Source: Daphnia carinata
Taxonomy: Eukaryota > Arthropoda > Branchiopoda > Diplostraca > Daphniidae
Reading direction: 5' to 3'
Length of the DNA stretch: 64,000 bases
NCBI RefSeq assembly: GCF_022539665.2
Contig: NC_081331.1
Span: forward strand, 4,870,501-4,934,500
In this document: piece by piece, positions 45,562-57,475 of the stretch
Layout: each line of letters starts with the position of its first letter
Position numbering within the stretch: position 1 is the first letter of the stretch
Made by a program: the position numbers and the translations under genes
Notes under the pieces: generated by a model
What the model saw: only the letters and a program-made list of their open reading frames with translations
What the model was told of the DNA's origin: nothing
Database searches by the model: none

Positions 45562-48500
45562 ATGGCGCCCATTCATCAACGGATGGACAGGTATCATGAT
45601 CTGCCTCCTCCACCGCCGATCCCACTCAAATTGAAGCCGAAAACTCTCAAGAAATTGTCGCAACAAGCAGCCAGAGGACAGCCGCTCTATTTGATTGTCG
45701 GTCCTCATTCAGCGGCCGCTGCAGGTCCACGACCGATGGCCAATGCCATGCATCCGCCACCATTGCCTCAACATCCACCGCATCCTAATCACCCGTCACG
45801 CAATTTTGCCGTCGTTCATCCTCGTGTGGAACGTCAGCAGAGAATGGCTGGAATGATGGCCGGACCAGCCAACAGCGTCGGAACGGCCACGTCGGGCAGC
45901 GATTCCATGAAAAGTATGAGCTTTTCTTCTGCGCAAGGTTTGATGGACAGTCAAAACCGATTTCGTGGGGACAATTTCAACACGCGTTTGCGCGCTCATC
46001 AGCAGTTATTTCCGTGGAATCCGCACAATCAAAAGAACAGCCACAGCAGCAAGAGCTCGTCGAATTGGGTGAGACATTTGACGAGCGACGACGATGTGGA
46101 AGAAGAAGAAGAGGAAGAAGAAGAGGAACCAAGAGGAGCAGGAGGCCATCGGCCTATCAATAATAGCAAAGCGGACACGGTCTCGTGTATGGAAGCTGTG
46201 ACAACAAGGGCCAGCAGCGGCCCTCGACCTGAATACCAACTTGGGCCATCCGACCGCAACGCTCGCCTCGTCGGAGAGATTCAACTGAGTTCACGGGTGG
46301 CCTCTATGACCATAGCCGATGTCAGCCCTCGCTTTGCCTTCAAGGTGAGTCCCGTCTTCCATCATCTTATTGAATTTCATTCAAAAATGCGTCCCCTATT
46401 GTCCGTTATTCTATTTGACAATATTTTGTGGGAACATTCTGACATGCCATTCAATTGTATTAATACTAGCTAGTTATTGTTATCTCGTTCCATGATTTCT
46501 TTAAAAATAAAAAAACAAGGGCCATTATATCTTTGGGTAATATTTAAAAAAAAAAACCCATGTCCTGGCCCGTCAAGGTTTAGTGATGGCAACTCTTTTC
46601 CTGCCATTGTCTCTTACGGGATTCTTTGCGTGTTTCATGCATAACTGAGCGGAACACAAATTATGGCACTTAACTACCAATAGCTTCCTTCAAGCTTTGA
46701 TTCGATTTCATGTTGTTGTGGGTCTCCGTGTATGTAGAGAGAACAAAAGATTGGTATCGGTGTATCTATGGCCCAAATTCGAGAGAGTCCATTTTTGGTG
46801 ACGGTCATGACTCTTTATTGACTAGACATAAAAAGGCGCCATCCTATAGCTTTTAAAAGAAACATTTTTACACAACAGTCTGTTGATCTTTTCCCATTCC
46901 TTGTTCTTTTTTCTATTTTTTCTTTTGCCCCGCTACGTGGAATTCAGAAAATTCTGATGCTGTCCGAGAACAAACAATACCGCGAATCGGCCAATTTCAT
47001 CAACCGGCTGAGCGGCAACACGTTCGGCGTCATCGTCCACGACCTGCCCGTCGACTTGTTTATCGAATCGATGCCTCAATCGCTGCCCATCATCGAATCT
47101 TTGTACGCCAAAGTCTTCCTGTCGGACGGCATGACGAGGAATTCAATCCAATTCCTCCGTCCGGAGAGTGTCGTCATGCAGATGGTCAAATATTTTGCCC
47201 ATCAGGAAGATCACCCGCCCACGCCGAGCGGGGGGTCGGCTTCCGGTTGGCCGCCGAACGTCTGGCGTTGGGACTATTGTGGACCGTTCATCTCCAGCTG
47301 CAAGAAACTGCTGCGCGTCATCGTCCTCACCGAGCCTAAAATTCGCAAAAGTCTATTTCAAAAACGAAGAGCCCTGGGCAAAGCCATCGAAGGTCTGGGT
47401 CAACACGGACTGGTTGGCACTTCTGATGAGAATCTGATGAATTTACACGACGCCTTACAGGTAACCTACGAGAATTAAATTTTTAATCGTTTGTTCGTTT
47501 TGGAATTCGACCTGAAATTTCAAGACGAGATAAAAATAAGGAACTGTTTTGTTGAAGTAATCTTGATATTTTTGTTCCGTTGATGTGTTGCAATCATGTA
47601 GGACGAGTTCAACCGAGTTGTCCAGTCCTACAAGAGCGCACTGGATAAAATGGTGGAACTGGAATTGGCCCAAAAGAAGGGAGCAAACCGGACAGTATCA
47701 AACGGTCCGGCTCCTATCGCTGCGTCGCATCAGCGTCTTTTGTCGTTGAAACAATCGGAAATCCAGGAACGACTCATTAAAAACAAGACGCTCTTGAATG
47801 TCGTCGAACCGACTCTAACGAACCATTCGCTGGATCTCTTCCTGGGCATTTTGCAGCGTCGCATCGAACTCGACAAGGAAGCACTGTTCCAGTTTAGCCA
47901 GTTGAAACGTGACCAGCCAGCCAAACCGGGAGAGGCCGTTCAGAATATCGTTGTCGCGCCCATATTGATGAAATATTCGCACGGATGCCAACAGGTTAGT
48001 GTCCATTTCAACAATTCATCGTTTCCGCCAGGAAGTCAGGAGCTCAGTCACGTATTTTTCTAATCAGAAAAATTGTAACAGATGTAGAGCGATCGGTTAA
48101 CCAGATGAAAGGCAACCTTTGCCGTCACGGAATTCTATATTGCACGCAACTTGTATAAAAATATTCAGTTCAATATCGTGATGCCCCCCATTCTTTTGCA
48201 ATCGCACAATACGTGCCGTCGTTTTCCTTTTTTTGTTTTTCATTTGCGGCCGTGGTGGTGTGAACAATCAAAAACAATTGCAAACAACGAAGAAATGAAT
48301 ACGATGCGTCGCCTTCGGCCTGAAAGATTTTAGTGAACAATAGAACACGGGCGAGAAAATGATGATGGCGAAGGTGAAACTTTGTTTGGTGCCATATAGA
48401 CCCAAATGTGACGTGATGATGAGAAGTTTAGATTGTTTCAAGATGGCTGGGAAGAAAAGACAAAAACATTTTGAAAGTCTATCAACGGCCTTCTTCTTCT

Positions 48501-51500
48501 CTTCCTTGTTTTCTCTTTCCAATTATTTTGATCGATTGTCGTCCGCTCGTCACGCGTTCCATCCCGATGCCTTTTTTTTTTCTCTTTACGTCGTGATCTC
48601 CTGCAGCATTCCTTTTTCTTTTCAGGTTTTTTTTTTTAAATGTCCTTTACGAAATAGTCACAGTAATTTCGTGACGGATGTTTTTTTTTTTTTTTTGCTT
48701 CTTCTTTTGTTTCACATCAAACCGACCACAAAAAAAAAAAACTTTCGTTTGTTACGTCGCAGTTGTCGTCGTCCAGGTGATTATTGGTTAGGCGAAGGCT
48801 AAATTGCATACGATTACAGTTAATTGCCACAACCACGTTCGTTCAAAAATTCGTCTTTTTTCCCTTTCCGTGTTCTTTTGTTTTCAGTGGCTGATTTTTT
48901 TTCCATTTTCTTTTGTTGTTTTGTTTTAATTTTCTTTTTCTTTTGCGTTGGGTAATCGCGCGAACCAAAAGAGTGTGAAAACAGCGGAGTACGGCATCGC
49001 GTGAGACATCGCCCGCGATGAGATTAAAAGCGAAAAATAAATAAATTTGCAAGAGAGATGAATATATAAGACAGGACCACCGTAAAAACTTCAGAATTCA
49101 TTATTCCATTAGAAATTCGAATATGACTATGTAACAAACTAAGAGCCCTGATTTATTGAATTGTTTCAGAATTTTTATTAATCAATTTCGTTTTTTTCTC
49201 TTTGAAACAATGAAGGTCCTGGAACTGATGAGAGAAGTGAGTTCGGATCAAAACCCACAAGAGGAGGAATTGGAAGATTCCAGCGACGTTTCGGGCTACC
49301 ATTCCGACTCGGATTCGGCGGTGATGGCGTCGGGTAATTCGCCTTTCTTCTCAAAGAGCGCCCGCTACAATTTCCTCTCCCGATCAGGTAACATACAATT
49401 TTTTCTGTTTCTCCTATTCTTCTAGTTTTTTAAGACTATAGACCTCATTACCTTTTTACATGCATATCTATAAGTGTTAGTGCGTCCTGATTCCATTTTA
49501 GCTTTTATTTTCTTTCTAGACTATGTTTTAAATTCCAATCTCGCCGCTTTCTCATTTCCCACTTGTTCACACACACGCACCGTGTTAGTACTAAATTTTT
49601 TGATGTTGCGCGTTAGCTCTTCTTTCTCCCATTTTCTGGATATAATCAGCTTGACCTTATTTTATTTCGTTCAACTACCAAATAAGGAACGTTCTTTTCT
49701 TTTAATGATACAGTCGTTCAAAAGTTGGCGAGAACAAGGTGGGGCTCCTCGGGGATAGAGAAGAAGGGAGAGCGATCGCCCGAACGATAGTAGCCTCCCA
49801 TTGTTTCCACATGATCCGATCACCGTTATGAACTTAACGGTGTCGCTTTCTGAATCGAGCCATCAGCTCTCATTAATTCCGCTCACATCGCACAAGACTC
49901 GCGACGCGATATTAGTTTAAAGCATTAGGACGACAAGAGAAAAGAACTGGAAGATCAGGTTGCTACAATGGCAAGTCGTAGGGTAAAAATGTTGGCAGTC
50001 TGACGGGTTAGAGCAGGTTGAAAATATTATGGAGAAATTCAGATAAATTTTGACAACGCGGAAACAAACCATAAACTGACAAGTATTGAACGCAGACAAA
50101 AAAGAAACGAGTTATATTTTTTTTTTTGGAAAGCAAACCACGCCTTGTGTGGAAATGGTTTTAAGAATCGAATTGTTTTTTACTCTCAAAAATCAGTCAC
50201 GCGTTCACGTGAATCCCCTCTATGCCCGCAAACAACTTGTCGACCTCAATGTAGTTGATACACTGGGAGCAAAAAAATTGAAAAGAAAAAGAAATGAAAT
50301 AATAAGAGAAGAACCGTGTGGGCTTGTCGGCGGGAACCCACACTAGAAACGACGCCCCTCTTCAAATTCGCCGAATAACTTATGAAAATTGAGCATTTCT
50401 TTTTTGGAACACTGAAAAACAAGATCGCAATCTCCTCCTCTTCTTCGTCTGTACGCAGATCTTCTCTTCATTAGCGTGATCGACATGGGGCTCTCTGCGT
50501 ACGCGCTAAGTTGATGGATAGGAGGGAAAAAGAACGACCGGTTTCACGTTAACATTTCCACAAGTCTCTCGGTACTCGATCGCAGTTGAAAGGGGGGAGT
50601 TTTGCCACGAGATTATGAGGCTGTTGAAAACAAAAACGAACTGTTACAACAACCATGGAGTCGTGTATCCATTTACGCCTGTACTTGTATTGTAGGCTAC
50701 ATAGTAGCCTATATAGTAAAAGAAAAGGAAAAAAAAGAAGAGGGATATAAAAATAACACTTTGACGGGAGTAGGAGGCACGTAGAGAGCCGCCGGAGTTG
50801 CACTGTGGTTCAACTGCCTATAGGGCATGAAACAAAACCATCCGCACAAGAAGGCCCATTTAGATTTTTTTTGCCGAACCTTTTGTAATTGTGTGCGACT
50901 TTTTGTGTGTGTGTGTTTGCGTGTATACGCTTAAAACATTCCGACCTACATCTTCCGGAAGCGAATAATAGGTGATACGAGCGACTTGTTTTTGTGTGTG
51001 TGTCTCTCGTGTCTTTTTAATGTTCTTTTTTTTTTGTGCTATTATGCCAAAAGAAAACAGAAATCGGTCGTGATTGGGTGTTGTTCTATTTCTCCTTTTT
51101 TGTTGGTGAAATTTAAAAAGGCGAAATGGCAAAGATACACAAATAATAATGTGGCCAGAGTTAATTTAGGTCGTATTTTCAAAAGATTGTAAATGGAATG
51201 TTCAAGCGACAAAAAAGAAAATAACAAAACAAACGGCAGGGAAAAAAACTGGCAACCATTTTGCGGTCTTCCGCAGACAGGAAGAACACATCACGAAATA
51301 TGCTATTGAGAATTCACAGTCGATTCGTCGCAATGATTTTCTTTTTCGTTGTTCGCTGTGTAAAGCTATTACGTGGGCGCACGTCCTTCGCATTCATAAC
51401 GGGACCCGAATTTCATCGACATTCAAAATCGTTTAATCGCCATATTTTATTTCCAAACACTTTTTTTGTTTCGCATATACGCCATATTTTACGTGGTTAT

Positions 51501-54187
51501 TTTCCAAACACAAAAAATGTACCCAACAAAAATGAAATGTGCGCATTAAAGCAGAAACCGAGGGGCGGTTCATTCGGGCTGAATTTGAATCCATTCACGT
51601 GAGCCCCGCATGTTCTGTGACATCCACCAGCGCGATAATCAAGTGTTATCTAATACAATGAACAGAGTTAAGATAACTACTAATGACGCACATAACCAAA
51701 TGAAGCGTATAATGAATTCCGCTAGCGGTCTTCAAATTTTTACATCATCGCGTTGCTGCTACGTGACACGTCTAACGTCACCTGATTTCCTGTTTCAAAC
51801 TTTTTTTTACGGTTCGATTGCCATCACGCTGACACGCGGGATAGAAAGAGACGTATGTAGACCTGAAGACGTGTACATAAATAGCGCAACACAAATAAAA
51901 ATTCTTTCAATGAAACGAAGAAACGACTGGAAAGGCTGACCTACTAGAATGTTACTCCCGACTTTTTAGCTCTTTTCTAACTGACCTAGTGACGAGGCTA
52001 TTTCCCCTCGACCGAACGACGACCCTCCCGGCCATCACCCTTTCTTATTCTGGAATTTTATTTTTCTTTTATATTTCGTTTTTCTCTTGTGAAATCTTAA
52101 CTTGAGTCCGCTCCATTTTCTTCTGTTTACTTGAATGCCTGTAAGCTTCAGTTTAATACTCTTTGCCATTTTTGTTGCCATCTTATCTCTTTTATCCAAA
52201 TATCGAACTCGAGCCGTTACGAAATTACTGACACAACAGTTCAGAAAAAGAAAAACTTGTAACTGACTGCAATTATTTGGCGTAACATGGTACATCCGGA
52301 TCGAAGAGAAACAAAAGGTCGAACCCTTAATGCAGCGGCTACACATGTGTGCATCCAAAAACAGTGGTTCCCATTCTATCATGTTGTTTAGTTACCTTGT
52401 TCTCGGATTGCTAATAGCTGTTTACCGTAGTCACTTTTGCATGTTAATGGTAAAGCATGCATAACTTTGGGAAAGAGCATACCTCGTTGCCTGTCTTTGT
52501 TGGGGTCCTGAGAAAAAAAAAAGCGGTAGCATAAAATTCTGAAATAAGTGAAGCCCATTTTTTTTTTCCATGTATGATAGATAATTGATGTGATATTTTT
52601 TTTTTCATTTCCATCAGTTCGCCTGGGAAGCCGTGCGAGCATCCGGACGTCGTTGCTCGTCAACTCGCTGGGACTGGAAGCGGGCGAGATCAAAGGGCAA
52701 ACCGGTCAGGGCCAAGGCCAATCGACGAGAAACGGCCGAAGAATGTTGTTGGCTAAGGCCAAAAATGCTTCATTGTCATCGTCGACAGGCTCTAATTCGC
52801 CCAGCAGCGAACGTGAGAGTGACTACCGTTCAAGTGGCATCTCATCTGGAACCGGATCGCCCGACTCCCGACAGGCTCTCGCCAATGACTCCGGCCGTCT
52901 AGCCAACACTCCTCCGTGTCAGCGATGCCAAGTTCAGAATTTGAATAATACAATTGTCGGCACACATGGCGTTGATCCAGGATTACAAGCCGAATTGGAA
53001 TCCATTAAAGCTGAAATGAATAAAGCCAATGCCACGATATGCGCATTGCAAGAACGCGAGAAGAAAATGAAAGCCAGGTAATAATGAAACTGAAAATGAT
53101 TCATGTTCGATCGACAATTTAAACCGTATTGTCGATAATCACGAAAGCAGGATGGCTCTTCAAGCTCAGAAGATGGTGGAACGAGGTGTAGGACCTAGCA
53201 AATTCGAATCGATTTCTTCCGAACAGCGATCCGATTTGATTCACAGCTACGGCGGGCTGTACACTCAGTCGCGCGTCGAAACGCTCGATTACTTGGACAA
53301 ACTGGAAGAGCTTCGTGGTGCTGATGAACTGAAATCTAAGCTACTGTTCTCCGTCATTGTGGTAAAAAGAAAAACAACAGTGTGTTAACTGGCTTTACAT
53401 TTTAGATTAGCTTTAAATCAAAATTACGTTTTGATTAGTTGGCCTTCCGCTCATTGCAAGCGACGTCTACCCAAATGAAGGATCATATCAAGAGAATCTT
53501 ACAGATTCCACCGGGCCCGATGCATCAGCCTGTGAATAATAACAACGCAGTATATCTACCACCGCCTCCTCCACCGCCGCCATCAGCATTGGCTGCTCCG
53601 TCCAACAGTAAGCGTCAAATCACGCCGCCCGCCAAACCCGCTAAGCCGGCCAAACCTTTGCGTAAGGAACGTAATCCTGGCTACGAGGTGGAACAAGCTG
53701 TGGCTTACTATCTAAGAGAATCAGTGGCGACATTCGATTTAACCAAAAACACAGAGGTTTGTACAATGGCTATGAAAGAATTTTAAAAATGGCCTTGCCA
53801 TACGGTATTAATGATATCAATTGGATTTCCAGGATGTTTGCAATCAAATCTGGGCAACATTGTACGACTACCCTTGCCTTCGCTCTTGCGATCCGCTGGT
53901 CAAATACATCAAGGACTCGGTCCGTTTGGCTTGGGCTCTTGTCAATCAGGTAGACATTGAGATCTGCATTAGCCACAAGTGTTTTGTAATAAACAATTTT
54001 TGTTTCCTGGAACTGATAGTCACCGCCATATGTGCTCGACTACGAGGCCAGAAGTTTCAATGCCGACTATCACATCCGATTCCATACTTCCGACCCAAAT
54101 GATAATTCCATCAAGACTTACTTGTGGCCAGCGCTGGTCGAAGGCCATAATGGACCTTGTCTTCAAAAAGCAGTCGTCATCACTTAA
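45562..54187 (+). CDS. Protein with MIEAP (mitochondria-eating protein)-like C-terminal domain
   Basis: Nine exons fit in frame for 1044 residues: 45562-46344, 46948-47460, 47602-47994, 49216-49387, 52618-53077, 53151-53361, 53439-53756, 53833-53949 and 54020-54187. The first 260 residues are Pro-, His- and Ser-rich with a Glu run. A conserved-looking helical region follows (KILMLSENKQYRESANFINR, LFIESMPQSLPIIESLY). Next come Ser-rich linkers, a short coiled coil (LQAELESIKAEMNKANATIC), and a Pro-rich stretch with eight prolines. The last 150 residues (VCNQIWATLYDYPCLRSCDP, IRFHTSDPNDNSIKTYLWPA, GPCLQKAVVIT) resemble the C-terminal domain of SPATA18/MIEAP, known for roles in mitochondrial quality control. 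That match is from memory of the family, and the N-terminal half is unlike MIEAP. The stop is followed by a second in-frame TGA. Confidence 0.8.
47995..49215 (+). other. Intron 3 of the MIEAP-like gene
   Basis: A 1.2-kb intron of T-rich DNA with poly(T) and poly(A) runs. No exon was recognised inside it. Confidence 0.75.
49388..52617 (+). other. Intron 4 of the MIEAP-like gene
   Basis: At 3.2 kb this is the largest intron of the window. It splits the gene into a 5' part (exons 1-4) and a 3' part (exons 5-9) and might hold an internal promoter. A perfect short hairpin lies at 50693-50711. No coding exon was recognised. Confidence 0.75.
50693..50711. repeat. Short perfect hairpin in intron
   Basis: TAGGCTAC and its exact complement GTAGCCTA are separated by ATA. 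The eight-pair stem is too short for a typical microRNA precursor. Confidence 0.7.
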
Positions 54188-57100
54188 GTGATAGCAGGTG
54201 ACAAGGCGGGCCCGCGCCAGATCGACACAAACATTTTGTAACTTAAAACGTGACGTTCAATCTTCTTTTTATCTACAATTAACTATCTAATAGATGACTG
54301 CGTCTTTTTTTTTTCTTTCTAAATATCTATTAACCTTCGTTTGTTTGATAATGTATATCCATTTACTATTGCATCACAGTACATACGCCTTGGTTTTACT
54401 ACGTATGAACTTGAAATGTCTATTAAAGATATTCAGTTCATCTAAATTACATTACACTTAAATGTTATTAGAACATCAGGCAGTCTGTTTTAGCAGGATT
54501 GACCCTAAAACGTTTTAGTTCCCTTTTTTTTCTGAAAACGTCATTACTCCATGATTGTATTTCAGTTCAATTATTCCTTCCTCTTCTATTCATTGCATCC
54601 ATTGCATTGTTTTATTCTAGTAGCTGGTGCATGTTTAATTTTGGGTGTAAATCCGAAAAATATTAATCACAGCTATAGCTGGGGCCAAAATATAGGCTCC
54701 TGCTCGGAAAGGAGATGGTTCTCTCTTTTTTATACATATACAAGCGTATCAAACAAAACACAAAAAATAATTATTATATATAATTAATTTTATATAGCGC
54801 ATTTGTATCAAACCAGTTTTTCGTCTCAGTTGTATCTTGGCGCTAATGAACGTAATACAATGGCTCCTGTACTTTCTCCAATGACGTCTTGTATTCAATA
54901 GCGTGCTGCTATTTCCTTCGTGGCGAGTGAACAATTTTTACCAAATGAACGTTACAAATGTGTTTTTTAGACTAGGGATTAAGGCTGTTACTCTTCCAAA
55001 GTGGAAACCCACACATGTTACTCGTTAGATGGCTGATGCATGCTCAAATGAGAAAGAGAATGATGTGTGCTTTAATGTGAAGGTAAAAGCTGCCTACGTC
55101 TTCCAGCCATTTCATAGTAGAAAAATTCTCCCTTTATCTTTACCAGTGTACTCAAAATCAACCTTTGTATCCTCAAAATTTAGATTGTGAGTGACACCTT
55201 GTTCCTTCCATATGCTCTATGCCTGAGGAGTTGCGATAGGAGCAACAAACAAACGCTCAGAACCACCTTTGACTAAGGACATCTGCACTGAAAACCTTAG
55301 TCAATTATATTTGCTTTGCCGATAAGGAGATCGCCAGAGTTCACGATAAGATTGGATTTCGAAACTGGCATGCGCTCTTAAGGCAAATTCATTCGTGGCT
55401 TACGGCCAGTGAAAGTCCTTAAACGATCTGAAAAAGTGAAAGCTAAAAGTACGTCTTACTCTGGCAAAAGTTCAAGTAATGACTTAAAACTATAAGCGAA
55501 ATCTTTGTGACTTTCAGGCATCATAGGGAGTTAATTGTTGGATTTTGTTTTCGAATCGGCTCACTAAAAGCTGGTTGTACTGCGTGTACGGAGCTCAGTT
55601 TCAGTGTGACATTGTGTAAAAAATAATTCAGGATTTTACAATTCTTTCTTGCTGTTGCGAACTTTCCCTAGCTACAGTGTACAAAACCCTACCTAGTAAA
55701 ATAAATATAGCGTGCTCGATCCCAAAAATTACGTCGTGTGTAAAGTAATAGTACGCAACTTCTTCCACGTGATCAATCAAGCGACCAAAAGAAAAGAGAC
55801 ACTGAGTTTTATATTCATTTGAAGCCGGAGAGAAATCGAGACGCTCTGCCTTTAAAATCTTTTTTTTTTCTATTAAGAACTGTATGGTTTTACCAACAGC
55901 TGTTGTGTTGTGTATTTAAGAGTAACAAAAGGAAAAAGGAGGTCACTAGTATTGGAGAAAACAGCTACAAGTGAAAACCCTTTTGTTGTTTACTAGTTCC
56001 TCTGCAGAAAGAGCCGTGAACAGTATGCCCATATAATTTGGTTACATAACGCTTTTTGGATGGCTAAAACAACCTCGTGCGAATTTGTTGCAGGTAGGCA
56101 TTTTTCTCATGTGCTTTTCGCGTAAAATTATTATATGTGGTGAACGTTCTTTATTCGACCAAAACTAATTAGATTTGAATTTTGTGAAAGTGGGCGCATA
56201 AGAGACACCTGGGGACAGTAACGTTGATTTCCAAACAAACAAAGGAAAGATACGATTCATAATATTTGCCCGTAGCCAGTTCTGTATTACATGTGACTTA
56301 AAATCGCAACCTCGATTTACAATCTGCTAGAAATTCTATCTAGTTTGTTTCGAGCAAAAATTCAATAACAAAAAAGCTATATCGATTGTCGATAGTACAA
56401 ATCGATTCAGAGAAGGAGATCTTTTTGTCCACTGAAAATACTGACAAAAGTTGCCCAATCTCAATCAACTCTGGCGAATTCAGTATTATTTGACGGTAAG
56501 ATCAAAGCCAAGCTACGTTTTAGATAATAAGCAGGTGTATAGAGAAGCCAAAAAGTTGATGCATAACCCTCTCGCCTCAAAGTTCTTTGTTTACGTGAAG
56601 TACTGTGCCCGTTGACAGTTAGTCAATTTGCCTTATCCATTTTATTTAAGATAACGTATATTTGAACCTACTAGATATTTGTCATTTCCCTATTTCATTA
56701 GGCTGTTGGACAGATAAAAGGAAGGTGGCATAGAGCAGGTATTTCTTCTCTTGGCAACAGTTCTTATTCTGGGTCAGGGTTGTTAAAATATCCTAGAAGG
56801 AAGTTTTCTCCTCTCTCTCTCACACACATGTTTTGGTCACCAAGGAACGAACACACTATTTGAAACCCTTGTGGATTGTTTTAACATGGATTCACACATT
56901 TTGCTGCTTCTTGTTACCCAAAGTACTGGTGAAAACTCTTTGCATGTGAATGGTGAAAGTGGCTGTGCATCAAAAGTGTTCATTGAGTGATCAATCTCTA
57001 CTTTTGCAAAACATTTCGATTATTTAGTATTTATGATCTATGTGTTTGCTAACTTAAACATTTTAGTACAAGGGAACCATGAATTTCAAACCAAATTGGG

Positions 57101-57475
57101 ATAGTGGTGATACTATTTTTAGCCTATGTTTCAAGTAATGGAAAGTTTTGTCCCAGCTGGAGCGGAGCACTTGTTATTATTACTCATAATGCTTGATTAG
57201 TTACTGTGTAGTCCTGATGGTAGTTGTTACAAAAAAAGTAAAAAATTATCTTGGAGATTATGAATGTATTTGAGGTTAAGCTATGGAAATAGTAGTTATA
57301 TGTGCCTCTCCAGCAGTTAGCACTGATTATTAGTTGTAACTTTGAATCCCTTTAAGGTTGACTAAAACCGTCCTCGTCTTAACTTTATATTTCGAAACTA
57401 ATCACTGATTCGTTGTTAACCAGGGCGAAAAAGGCCGTTACACTCGCCATTCAACTCATCCCCATTACCACTACC
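54188..57475. other. Intergenic region before the RING-CH gene
   Basis: AT-rich DNA containing the 3' UTR of the MIEAP-like gene and the promoter of the RING-CH gene. A paired CGATA motif lies at 56380-56394. An acceptor (TTAACCAG) at about 57421 marks the start of the first visible RING-CH exon, so a 5' UTR exon may lie upstream. No other gene was recognised. Confidence 0.5.
56380..56394. promoter_or_regulatory. Inverted CGATA pair
   Basis: TATCGA-TTG-TCGATA is a perfect inverted repeat made of two CGATA cores. In Drosophila such cores are bound by BEAF-32 and DREF; whether they act here is unknown. It lies 1.1 kb upstream of the RING-CH start. Confidence 0.4.
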
